This document shows, piece by piece, positions 1 to 10,741 of a stretch of DNA of 64,000 bases; positions within the stretch are counted from its first letter, which is position 1; every line of letters starts with the position of its first letter. A model generated the notes under the pieces. It had not been told where the DNA came from, did no database searches, and saw only the letters and a list, made by a program, of their open reading frames with translations. Where the stretch lies: contig OY987298.1 in the NCBI GenBank assembly GCA_963920635.1, forward strand, positions 61,671,949 through 61,735,948, read 5' to 3'. The DNA is from Pseudeuparius sepicola (taxonomy: Eukaryota > Arthropoda > Insecta > Coleoptera > Anthribidae). A program made the translations under genes and the position numbers.

Positions 1-589
1 TATTAGAAAATATTGAGAAAAGGTTGAAATTTTACTCACAATTATGTTGAAGTTTTACCAATATTAAAACCAGATAGATTTTAGGTTTAAAAGGGCCAGA
101 AAAAGGTTTTTACATAATTTCGTGTGAAAATTTATACCGTCAATTTTGTTTGTAATTGTTTTTTTTTGTTAATAAGGTAATTTAGTTTCAAAAAACAAAA
201 GATAAATTTATAATAAGAAAAAATGTTTTTTAGGTTATCATCAAAAAGTGTCAGAAAACTTGGTGTGATACAAAGTTTGAAATAACCTTAGTGTGATATA
301 AGGTTATGTTACAACATTCTGGAAATCCAAATTTTTATATAATTATTATAAAATTATTATAAAATATAAGAGTTACAATGAAATATTAATAAATGTATTG
401 TTATTAGAATTATTTAACTTAAATCTTTGATGTCTCTTTTTTTATTTATTGACTTGACATTATTACTTTTATGGTATCTGTAGAAAAAAAGACTCTTTCT
501 ACAAATTGTCAGAGTTTGTGTACAAAAACCCCGGGCATCCTGTGTATTTTACTGCTGTTATTGCTGAACCTATTGGCATCTCCATCACT
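1..589. other. AT-rich sequence with no recognised gene
   Basis: AT-rich DNA with short homopolymer runs. I found no long reading frame, RNA gene or repeat boundary. The only open frame, starting near 471, runs into the satellite-related segment and has no recognisable motif. Confidence 0.5.
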
Positions 590-835
590 ACTCCACACTA
601 ACCGCAAGTATGCATTATTTTCCAGCTGCAGCACGCCTCGCCGCATGTTCGGTTCCGGCATAACCGGAAAACGAGCGGCGAGTTTTTGTTTCGTTTGTTC
701 CTAAATTCGGGGATAACGCAACCCGGACCGGCAATACATCACTTCTTTTATAAAGTACGGCAGATTCGGTGCGCCGGTAAAGTGGTTTTGCACCGGAATT
801 TACATGTAATTGGATACAGGTTTCCAGGAGTGAGC
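590..835 (+). repeat. Diverged single copy of the 796-bp satellite core
   Basis: This segment shares a colinear series of words with the satellite monomer at 6.8-10.7 kb: GGCATAACCGGAAAACG, then a GGGGATAA word, then TTTTATAAA followed by GGCAGATT-TGGTG, then a GCGGTTTTACAC-like word. It corresponds to the TATA-containing core of the monomer only. It is clearly more diverged than the tandem copies, so it is either an older dispersed copy or the source family from which the satellite was amplified. Confidence 0.75.
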
Positions 836-1112
836 GTTAATATTTGAAGAGGTATAATAGAAAATTAAGTTTTTTAGATCAGAAAATTTCGAAATTTTCC
901 ATTAGAAATTAACATATTACAGGATCGAAAAATGCTCATTAGGGACAGGCAAAAGCATCAGGGAATGGAAAAATGCGTTTTTTATTTGGTTTTCTTTCTT
1001 GTCCCTGTGTGAAAAATACTAAACCTTTGCCTGACGTTTTGTTCTAGGGAAGCATGTTTTGTTATTGTTTAAAGTAATAAAATATATGAATGACGTATAA
1101 TTTATTATTCTA
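836..1112. other. Spacer before the first transposon
   Basis: Nothing recognised. The TA dinucleotide at 1111-1112 is the left target-site base pair of the ITm element that follows. Confidence 0.5.
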
Positions 1113-1814
1113 CAGGGTGGTTCACTTTTATGTGGTAGGACTTTAACATTAGATAGAAAAAGATAATCTAAAATGAAAATTTTATATCAACATATATCGG
1201 GGAAAGCTTAGTTTCCGAGATACAGAGCGTTGAAGTGTTGGAAAAAATATGAAGTATTTTTTACACTGTCCGAACCAGTGGAGATATTTAAACCAAATTT
1301 GATGTGTAGTACCACCTCTTTGACTGCGATATTTAGTGATAATATGAAGGTCCTGAAATAACCAGTGGTGGAGTTATGGGTTTTCACTATCACTAAATTT
1401 AAAAAGTAATTAGTACGGACCTGTCTCACATCAACGTAAATTTTTTTTTTTCGTAAAGTTCTTTCAATTCTCTACAAAAAGTGTATCTTGACATTTTTTT
1501 CTATCTGCCACGGTTGTGTAGTAAATAAATTATTTCGTTTCCATCTCAGCCTTTTTTGCCTAAAAATGTGTTCGTTTCCATCTCAGCCTTTTTTGCCTAA
1601 AAATGTGTTTTCTAAGATTATTGATAAATATCGCAAATAACAGAAATTAATTATGGAACACTTATCGGATTCAGCTATTTTATTTTTAATTTTATGGAAA
1701 CAATTTTAAAAATAAACTGGCACTTGGTTTGAGGTACATTACTTTATTATCATTTTAACATTTTTATCAAATCTAGTATTATTTCTTAATAATTTTTATA
1801 ATTCTAAATTTGTA
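1113..1814 (+). repeat. Left long terminal inverted repeat of the DD41D-type element
   Basis: It is the reverse complement of 3138-3799, from the CAGGGTGG tip to the word TTCTAAATTTGTA. It contains an extra tandem duplication of about 38 bp near 1530-1610 (the TTCGTTTCCATCTCAGCC-type unit occurs twice) that the right copy lacks. This explains most of the length difference. Confidence 0.85.
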
Positions 1815-2909
1815 CAACATTCAACAATTGTTCAAAATGTGATCCATTCTGTTGCACACATAATTCACTTCGACGCCTAACGGATTGAACAGCATCGATT
1901 AAATTGCCATTTCTCAATTCATCGCACGCATTTCTGATACGATCAATAAGTTGTTCCCTTGTGTCTACAGGAGTCGCATAGACTTGTTCTTTTAAAAATC
2001 TCCATACGAAGAAGTCCAGAGGTGTTATGTCCGGAGAACGTGGTGGCCAAGCGACCGGTCCCCCTCGTCCGATCCACCTATTTGGAAAGTTATTATTTAA
2101 CCAGTTCCTCACATTTCGGTGAAAATGTGCAGGACAGCCGTCAAGTTGGAACCAAGCCAACAATCTTAAGTTTAAAGGAATGTCTTCCCACATATTATTA
2201 TGCTCAGCTACTAAAAACTCCAAAAAATTGTCACCATTCACTCGCTGTGGCAAAAAAAGGGTCCAAACAGATGATGGTTGTACAGTCCAATCCAAACATT
2301 GACACTAAATTCGACCTGAAAATTTCTTGGCCGGATTGCATGTGGGTTTTCTTGTGCCCAAATATGCTGATTATGAAAGTTTACTACTCCACGACGAGTA
2401 AAACACGACTCGTCCGTCCATAAAATGTTATTTAAAAATTGTCTATTTCCTTCAATTGACTCCAAAATCCGTCGGCAAAACACTAATCTTCTTTCTGCAT
2501 CGCCGGGCCTTAAACCTTGTACGGGTTGTAGATGATACGCATGCCTGTGATCTCTTTTTAAAGCTCGCAAAATTGCAGACTTTGAAACACGTAGGGCCAC
2601 TGACACTCTTCTGCTACTTGTTGTAGGATTCCTATCGAATTCACGAAGAATCTCATTGTTGCGTCTGACTTGTTGGATATTGTTTTCATTTCCTCGTTCG
2701 ACGATTCTAGTTCTCAGACCGCGAGTTCTGAATTGCCGGTGCATGTTAACAAACACCGAGGGACGCGGATGGCGCCTATTTGGAAATCGCCTCCGGTATT
2801 CTCTGGCTGCTTCCGCAGAGTTCCCATTTGCAACTCCATAGCAGAAATGGATGTCAGCCTGCTCTTCATTTGTAAATTGGAACGGCATTTTAATTATTAA
2901 CAAAGACAA
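1804..2909 (-). pseudogene. Frameshifted DD41D-type ITm transposase
   Basis: Two overlapping minus-strand frames (2909-2238 and 2295-1804) together make one cut-and-paste transposase. The first gives the N-terminal DUF4817-like DNA-binding region (from Met8, with the NGNSAEAAREYRRRFPNR region), a second helix-turn-helix around residues 95-120, and the first catalytic Asp in ILWTDES (D166). The second gives LDGCPAH (second Asp) and WPPRSPDITPLDFF (third Asp), 41 residues apart. The frames meet at a run of seven T on the coding strand (plus 2252-2258), where one base is missing relative to an open frame. A deletion, a sequencing error or a programmed slip are all possible. The stop lies at the inner edge of the left inverted repeat. 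Confidence 0.85.
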
Positions 2910-3008
2910 ACTGCGGCGCTGCTACGTTCATCTACTGGATGACAGATTATTGTATTATTAACTGTCAATAAGATTTTCTTTTCCATGGCACACTTATCTT
3001 CACCAGTA

Positions 3009-3128
3009 CGGCGATGCAGAAAGGACATTAGTATTTTGCCGATGGATTTTGTAGTCAAAGGAAATAAGACAATTTTTAAATAACATTTTATGGGCGGAAG
3101 AATCATGTTTTACTCGTCGTGGTATAAT
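3009..3128 (+). pseudogene. Short inverted fragment of the same transposase
   Basis: On the plus strand this matches the region around the first catalytic Asp of the neighbouring minus-strand gene (GDAER-LVFCR, then RQFLNNILW, then ESCFTRRG). It has an in-frame stop, a small shift, and an Asp replaced by Glu in the WTDES position. It ends directly in the right inverted repeat. The fragment shows that the right end derives from a second, internally deleted copy of the element placed head to head with the first. Confidence 0.8.
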
Positions 3129-3137
3129 TTAGAATTC

Positions 3138-3799
3138 TACAAATTTAGAATTATAAAAATTATTAAGAAATAATACAGATTTGATAAAAATGTTAAAATG
3201 ATAATAAAGTAATGTACCTCAAACCAAGTGCCAGTTTATTTTTAAAATTGTTTCCATAAAATTAAAAATAAAATAGCTGAATCCGATAAGTGTTCCATAA
3301 TTAATTTCTATTATTTGCGATATTTATCAATAATCTTAGAAAACACATTTTTAGGCAAAAAAGGCTGAGATGGAAACGAAATAATTTATTTACTACACAA
3401 CCGTGGCAGATACAAAAAAATGTCAAGATACACTTTTTGTAGAGAATTGAAAGAACTTTACGAAAAAAAAATTTACGTTGATGTGAGACAGGTCCGTACT
3501 AATTACTTTTTAAATTTAGTGATAGTGAAAACCCATAACTCCACCACTGGTTATTTCAGGACCTTCATATTATCACTAAATATCGTACTCAAAAAGGTGG
3601 TACTACACATCAAATTTGGTTTAAATATCTCCACTGGTTCGGACAGTGTAAAAAATACTTCATACTTTTTCCAACACTTCAACGCCCTGTATCTCGGAAA
3701 CTAAGCTTTCCCCGATATATGTTGATATAAAATTTTCATTTTAGATTATCTTTTTCTATCTAATGTTAAAGTCCTACCACATAAAAGTGAACCACCCTG
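3138..3799 (-). repeat. Right long terminal inverted repeat of the DD41D-type element
   Basis: Reverse complement of 1113-1814 with scattered substitutions. It ends in CCACCCTG followed by TA at 3800-3801. Confidence 0.85.
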
Positions 3800-3810
3800 T
3801 ATAATAAAAA

Positions 3811-4115
3811 GATGATAAAATTTCACGCCCCCAATAGTTTTTTACTAAAAGAAAGTTAGCGGCTTAGCTTGTGGGACTATAAATTTTGACAACTGGTAAT
3901 ATCATACCAACATCCAAGTTCTAATGGATGTGCCAGTGTTTTCATATTTGAATCTTTCGAGAAGGTAGACTACGACAGCTGTTTCCCCTTATTAGGTTCA
4001 TCAAGGCAGCCATAACCTTCCCGAACGACTCAAACCGAAACGGTAGCCCTTATAATAGTGTAACTTGCACTTGGAGGTGAGAAACCAACCAGTGACGACA
4101 TCTAGTATCAAGTTG
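3811..4115 (+). repeat. Interspersed repeat A, copy 1
   Basis: The stretch from GATGATAAAATTTCACG to ATCTAGTATCA recurs at 37505-37850 (half direct, half inverted) and in part at 47148-47310. Shared words include CCCGAACGACTCAAAC, GCACTTGGAGGTGAGA and AACAGCTGT-type words. No coding capacity is seen. It is probably a fragment of a non-autonomous DNA element. Confidence 0.7.
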
Positions 4116-4349
4116 ATGGTACCAGAGCCTAAATTTCACAAAACATAGTAAACACCAACAAGAAAAAGTTAGGTTGCTGTTGAATCCTGAAAACTACAAA
4201 ATAAATGTGAAGAAGTGACACAGGAAACAGGCTCATTGGCCATTCACCACTGTATCTTTTTATTTCTTGGTAATTATTCTACAATGTTTGTTAGAAAGCT
4301 TACTGAATGAAAATAAAAAGAATGAGTTGTGTGGGTCGTAAAATATTTT

Positions 4350-4690
4350 TTTGTGTACCACTGAAGATCAACTTTTGATAATGAATGTGGAATTTAAACA
4401 ACATGACTGAGTCAATCTCTGGCAGTCTACCTTATAGTATATTATCATCGTTCAAACCAACCGAACTGATAATATTGAAAGATTACGTTGTTATAGGTAA
4501 CAATTCTGCAATGAAATTTAAAAGTGAAATGATACTTTATTGCCAGGGTTTTGAATATTTGATCACGTTTGACGGGTTTGACATTTGCTCCTTAAATTTC
4601 GCCAAGGCTAAATTATAGAAAAAGTCGTACAATAATTACTTACTACAATAGTGTCGATTTCTGAACTTTTAATGAAGATTTTCAGACTCC
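4350..4690 (+). repeat. Interspersed repeat B, copy 1
   Basis: This shares colinear words with 22141-22680: GTACCA-CACTGAAG, ATGTGGAATTTA, GGGTTTTGAATATTTG, CGCCAAGGC, AAAA-TCGTACAATAAT and CTTTTAATGA-GATTTT. The reading frame across it (4385-4618) is not preserved in the second copy, so it is not a gene. Confidence 0.7.
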
Positions 4691-6244
4691 TACGTTGTAT
4701 TCGACCAGCAAAGTACTATAACTATAACTTTTATACTTCCACCCTTGAATTAATTTTATTCCAAAACGTCATTGAGATCTGACATATTGTTTCCACCCGA
4801 ATAATATCCGTTTAGCAGCTGCTATTACCTAATAGCATGTACCTACCTAGGTACATGTAGAAAAAATATTTACAACTCTAGTGGATGTCCGTGCCACCCT
4901 CGAACTATTGAGCATGAGCAAGACTCCTCACAGATAAGAAGTTCCAAGAACTCTCTGACATATGAATTTTCCTATAACCCTCTACAAATCATCAAATCTT
5001 TGCAAGAGAATCAATATTTACAAATACAGAACTCAGCCCATTTTTTAATTAGCTCAATTTCATGAACGTTGACACCAAAAGTGTAATACACCATTTCATA
5101 AAGGTTCATTTTAGTTAAGAAACGGCAAGACACTCGGAATGGACCCGTCACACATTATACCATTATGGGTTCATGTTTAGGGAACTCTTTAAAAACTATA
5201 TTATACAACAGAACGGCTTGCGAAGAATTATCATTCACACATGAAGTTCTTCGAGCCCAACAATCAAGTTTATGATACAAATGGAATAAACCTACTAAGT
5301 AGACCTAATCTTATGCAAGTCTGCTACTGAATGGTTCCATGTCCATATGTTATTCTGTTATTCAAACAAAATCTGACTAATAATAATGTTTTGTGGGATA
5401 TATCTTTTAATATATTATATTATATGTAGTGTTTTCTATAACCTATTCAAAAATTTGACAGTTGATCTTTAAGTTTCGGTGTTCTACCGTATACGGGACA
5501 CCAAGGAAAATCAGGCGGAGTCTGCTGTGGCAAAAGTCACAGCGACTACAGTGGGTCCAGAAAATTAATCAGCGCGTAATGCTTAGTTCTTTTATATATT
5601 TGACAACATTATTAGTTCCGGACCCGACATAAAAGCATAGGTGGGCACTGGGCAACCTCTCGCTTTTATTTGGTTTCTCGTACACTACTTTACAGTTTTA
5701 TCATTTTGGAGACATTTTCCTTCATATCTTCATTGGACTGAAAACGACGGAACTTGAATTCAGTATATTTTGGCGTGACTTAAAAAAGGTTCCTAATTTC
5801 GGACATTGTGTCTAAAATTAAGAGATTACTTTCTACAAGTGTACAAACTATAATATATCTAAACAAAAGTCGCACACTGGCGTTTTTATTAGATTGTTTT
5901 ATGTAATTTCCAATGTTGATTTCGGTGCCAAAAAAATTTAGAGGCTTTAAGATAGGTATCCCATTTGTTTTCCTCTGACCTCATTAACAGCCGGTTTCAA
6001 TGGATCTGGATCCCACTGTTTATATTTACTGTGGTTCTTTGTTTTTTTTTTCTGAAGATAAACAATCTACTCGCCAACCAGCATATTATATTAAGCTAGA
6101 ATTTTGGGTTTCTGGTATCTGAAATTAGGAACCTCGGACTATGTGAAATTAAGCACCTTTTCCACTTTTTAGGTTAGAGTAATGCAGTATTTTTATTTTT
6201 GAAAATTGTTTAATTGGGACTAGTATACCCGTTTAATTAATGTA
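4691..6244. other. AT-rich intergenic sequence
   Basis: No coding region, RNA gene or clear repeat boundary was recognised in this 1.5-kb stretch. Confidence 0.4.
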
Positions 6245-6590
6245 TTAAGAGGGGGTTGCCGACAGCGAAAGTGACGTTAGATTTCGTATTTTTTTAAGTT
6301 GTATAGCATAAAATCTAATAACATTTTACGTGGCAAAAATTTAGTACAAACATCTCTGTCTTCATTTTAATCATAAGATCTTAAAAGCATCGTTTTGTTT
6401 TATAGGTTATGAAAACTTTGGAAAAAATAATAATTCCAGTGCATATGCTTTTAAAATCTTATGATTAAAATGAAGACAAAGATATTTGTCCTAAATTTTT
6501 GCCAGGTAAAATGTTATTAGATTTTATGCTATACAACTTAAAAAAATACGAAATCTAACGTCACTTTCGCTGTCGGCAACCCCCTCTTAA
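6245..6590. mobile_element. TTAA-flanked foldback MITE
   Basis: Two inverted arms of about 147-150 bp (6245-6391 and about 6440-6590) surround a spacer of about 50 bp. The outer ends read TTAAGAGGGGGTTGCC and the mirror image. A TTAA on each side fits the fixed TTAA target of piggyBac-type transposases, although the usual CCC start is not evident. The arms are highly similar, with a few substitutions and one small gap. There is no coding sequence. Confidence 0.75.
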
Positions 6591-6769
6591 CTTACATACC
6601 TAAGACACAAACTCAAAATTCTGGAAAAGATTTACACAGCTGAAACCGCGACAGAACATAAAACTGCGCCATGCAATTTGGACGTTTGGAGATGCCATCT
6701 AATGGAGAGGGATTGTACCACCACAATATTGCATAGTGGGCTTTATTTGACTTTTTGCTTTATATCAGG

Positions 6770-9700
6770 TGAGGTTTCAATTTATAACAACAGATGGTTT
6801 CTTAGATAAACCACTAGCGGAAATTAGGAAACCATCCGAAATTAGGCGACTTTCCTCTAGTTACTCCACCCGAACCCTCAACGGCAGCACGCGGCATATT
6901 CAGTTCCGGCATAACCGGAAAACGGGTGACAAAAATTTTGTTTTACCTAACCGTTGGTAAAATCGGGGATAATGGAGTCCTCGCCGGTTTTATAAAAGCC
7001 CGGTAGACCGGCAGATTTGGTGTGCCAATGAAGCGGTTTTACACAGATTTTGAAGCGGAATTTTCCTGTGTATCTGTATAATCGTATTGCAAAATAAAGC
7101 TTTTGGGAATTGACTTTTAATGGTCGAATCGGTGATGGAATATTACCTAGGTAACGTACCTATAAATAGAAATATGTACACTCAATAAAAGTTATAGTTA
7201 CATCAACACGAAATTAACTGAATATTCCTAAAACTTCAAAGTCGCCAAATTTATCTCATTAGAAAGTTTTTCCTATAAACTATTTCTCTGGTGGTCTTTG
7301 CTTTGAAGATACAAGGTGTTTTTTTACATAAAAAATATTTCTTACTAGGTACCAAAAATATAAAAAACCGGATACATCGGGTGGAGAAAAAAAGGTCGAA
7401 TATGCAAAATATAGAAAAAACAAAAGCTTAAATGCATTAGGTCAAAAAATATGTGCAATGAAGAAAATGTCGAAATACATGAGAACGAAAAAACTAAAAA
7501 GTAGGGCAAATCGCACAGTACCTATATTATTACGTCTAAGACAATACGTCGAAAATGTCGAAATATGAGGTTTCAATTTATAACAACAGATGGTTTCGTA
7601 GATAAACCACTAGCGGAAATTAGGAAACCATCCGAAATTAGGCGACTTTCCTCTAGTTACTCCACCCGAACCCTCAACGGCAGCACGCGGCATATTCAGT
7701 TCCGGCATAACCGGAAAACGGGTGACAATAATTTTGTTTTACCTAACCGTTGGTAAAATCGGGGATAATGGAGTCCTCGCCGGTTTTATAAAAGCCCGGT
7801 AGACCGGCAGATTTGGTGTGCCAATGAAGCGGTTTTACACAGATTTTGAAGCGGAATTTTCCTGTGTATCTGTATAATCGTATTGCAAAATAAAGCTTTT
7901 GGGAATTGACTTTTAATGGTCGAATCGGTGATGGAATATTACCTAGGTAACGTACCTATAAATAGAAATATGTACACTCAATAAAAGTTATAGTTACATC
8001 AACACGAAATTAACTGAATATTCCTAAAACTTCAAAGTCGCCAAATTTATCTCATTAGAAAGTTTTTCCTATAAACTATTTCTCTGGTGGTCTTTGCTTT
8101 GAAGATACAAGGTGTTTTTTTACATAAAAAATATTTCTTACTAGGTACCAAAAATATAAAAAACCGGATACATCGGGTGGAGAAAAAAAGGTCGAATATG
8201 CAAAATATAGAAAAAACAAAAGCTTAAATGCATTAGGTCAAAAAATATGTGCAATGAAGAAAATGTCGAAATACATGAGAACGAAAAAACTAAAAAGTAC
8301 GGCAAATCGCACAGTACCTATATTATTACGTCTAAGACAATACGTCGAAAATGTCGAAATATGAGGTTTCAATTTATAACAACAGATGGTTTCGTAGATA
8401 AACCACTAGCGGAAATTAGGAAACCATCCGAAATTAGGCGACTTTCCTCTAGTTACTCCACCCGAACCCTCAACGGCAGCACGCGGCATATTCAGTTCCG
8501 GCATAACCGGAAAACGGGTGACAATAATTTTGTTTTACCTAACCGTTGGTAAAATCGGGGATAATGGAGTCCTCGCCGGTTTTATAAAAGCCCGGTAGAC
8601 CGGCAGATTTGGTGTGCCAATGAAGCGGTTTTACACAGATTTTGAAGCGGAATTTTCCTGTGTATCTGTATAATCGTATTGCAAAATAAAGCTTTTGGGA
8701 ATTGACTTTTAATGGTCGAATCGGTGATGGAATATTACCTAGGTAACGTACCTATAAATAGAAATATGTACACTCAATAAAAGTTATAGTTACATCAACA
8801 CGAAATTAACTGAATATTCCTAAAACTTCAAAGTCGCCAAATTTATCTCATTAGAAAGTTTTTCCTATAAACTATTTCTCTGGTGGTCTTTGCTTTGAAG
8901 ATACAAGGTGTTTTTTTACATAAAAAATATTTCTTACTAGGTACCAAAAATATAAAAAACCGGATACATCGGGTGGAGAAAAAAAGGTCGAATATGCAAA
9001 ATATAGAAAAAACAAAAGCTTAAATGCATTAGGTCAAAAAATATGTGCAATGAAGAAAATGTCGAAATACATGAGAACGAAAAAACTAAAAAGTACGGCA
9101 AATCGCACAGTACCTATATTATTACGTCTAAGACAATACGTCGAAAATGTCGAAATATGAGGTTTCAATTTATAACAACAGATGGTTTCGTAGATAAACC
9201 ACTAGCGGAAATTAGGAAACCATCCGAAATTAGGCGACTTTCCTCTAGTTACTCCACCCGAACCCTCAACGGCAGCACGCGGCATATTCAGTTCCGGCAT
9301 AACCGGAAAACGGGTGACAATAATTTTGTTTTACCTAACCGTTGGTAAAATCGGGGATAATGGAGTCCTCGCCGGTTTTATAAAAGCCCGGTAGACCGGC
9401 AGATTTGGTGTGCCAATGAAGCGGTTTTACACAGATTTTGAAGCGGAATTTTGCTGTGTATCTGTATAATCGTATTGCAAAATAAAGCTTTTGGGAATTG
9501 ACTTTTAATGGTCGAATCGGTGATGGAATATTACCTAGGTAACGTACCTATAAATAGAAATATGTACACTCAATAAAAGTTATAGTTACATCAACACGAA
9601 ATTAACTGAATATTCCTAAAACTTCAAAGTCGCCAAATTTATCTCATTAGAAAGTTTTTCCTATAAACTATTTCTCTGGTGGTCTTTGCTTTGAAGATAC

Positions 9701-10741
9701 AAGGTGTTTTTTTACATAAAAAATATTTCTTACTAGGTACCAAAAATATAAAAAACCGGATACATCGGGTGGAGAAAAAAAGGTCGAATATGCAAAATAT
9801 AGAAAAAACAAAAGCTTAAATGCATTAGGTCAAAAAATATGTGCAATGAAGAAAATGTCGAAATACATGAGAACGAAAAAACTAAAAAGTACGGCAAATC
9901 GCACAGTACCTATATTATTACGTCTAAGACAATACGTCGAAAATGTCGAAATATGAGGTTTCAATTTATAACAACAGATGGTTTCGTAGATAAACCACTA
10001 GCGGAAATTAGGAAACCATCCGAAATTAGGCGACTTTCCTCTAGTTACTCCACCCGAACCCTCAACGGCAGCACGCGGCATATTCAGTTCCGGCATAACC
10101 GGAAAACGGGTGACAAATTTTTGTTTTACCTAATCGTTGGTAAAATCGGAGATAATGGAGTCCTCGCGGGTTTTATAAAAGCCCGGTAGACCGGCAGATT
10201 TGGTGTGCCAATGAAGCGGTTTTACACAGATTTTGAAGCGGAATTTCCCTGTGTATCTGTATAATCGTATTGCAAAATAAAGCTTTTAGGAATTGACTTT
10301 TAATGGTCGAGTCGGTGATAGAATATTAGGTAACGTACCTATAAATAGAAATATGTACAGTCATTAAAAGTTATAGTTACATGAACGCGAAATTAACTGA
10401 ATATTCCTAAAACTTCAAATTCGCCAAATTTATATCATTAGAAAGTTTTTCCTATAAACCATTTCTCTGGTGGTCTTTGTTTTGAAGATACAAGGTGTTT
10501 TTTACATAAAAAATGTTTCTTACTCTAGGTACCAAAAATATAAAAAACCGGATACATCGGGTCGAGAAAAAAAGGTCTAATATGCAAAATATAGAAAAAA
10601 CAAAAGGTTAAATGCATTAGGTCAAAAAATATGTGGAATGAAGAAAATGTCGAAATACATGAGACCGAAAAAACTAAAAAGTACGACAAATCGCACAGTA
10701 TATTATTACGTCTATGACGATACGTGGAAAATGTAGAAATA
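6770..10741 (+). repeat. Five-copy tandem array of a 796-bp satellite
   Basis: Monomers start at TGAGGTTTCAATTT near 6770, 7566, 8362, 9158 and 9954, exactly 796 bp apart. Copies 2-4 are nearly identical, copy 1 differs slightly, and copy 5 is more diverged, with several small deletions, and ends near 10741. Frames of 63-116 codons recur in each copy but depend on single substitutions (a TAG or TAC at the same site), so they are probably not genes. The gradient of identity suggests recent unequal exchange centred on the inner copies. Confidence 0.95.
7787..7894 (+). promoter_or_regulatory. TATA box and AATAAA pair inside the satellite monomer
   Basis: In the second monomer TATAAAAG lies at 7787-7794 and AATAAA at 7889-7894, about 100 bp apart. 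The pair recurs in every monomer. A TATA box followed by a poly-A signal at this distance is the layout of a retroelement LTR (U3-R-U5). This could mean the satellite grew from an LTR-like sequence, but no tRNA primer site or TG...CA ends were established. Confidence 0.4.

Larger units (their letters stand above)
1113..3799 (-). mobile_element. ITm (Tc1/mariner superfamily) element, DD41D-type, with about 0.7-kb inverted ends
   Basis: Both ends begin CAGGGTGGTTCAC and are flanked by TA (1111-1112 and 3800-3801), the target duplication of the IS630-Tc1-mariner superfamily. The ends are inverted copies over about 660-700 bp. The interior holds one transposase gene on the minus strand with a frameshift, plus a short second transposase fragment in the opposite orientation next to the right inverted end. 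By my count the second and third catalytic Asp are separated by 41 residues, which fits the DD41D (rosa/Visitor-like) group. The element looks like an inverted-duplication derivative in which one end was copied to the other side. Confidence 0.85.

Noticed and set aside
8247..10189. Recurring 101-116 codon frames in the satellite
   Set aside because: They exist only because one base makes TAC instead of TAG in some monomers. There is no domain, and the frame differs between copies.
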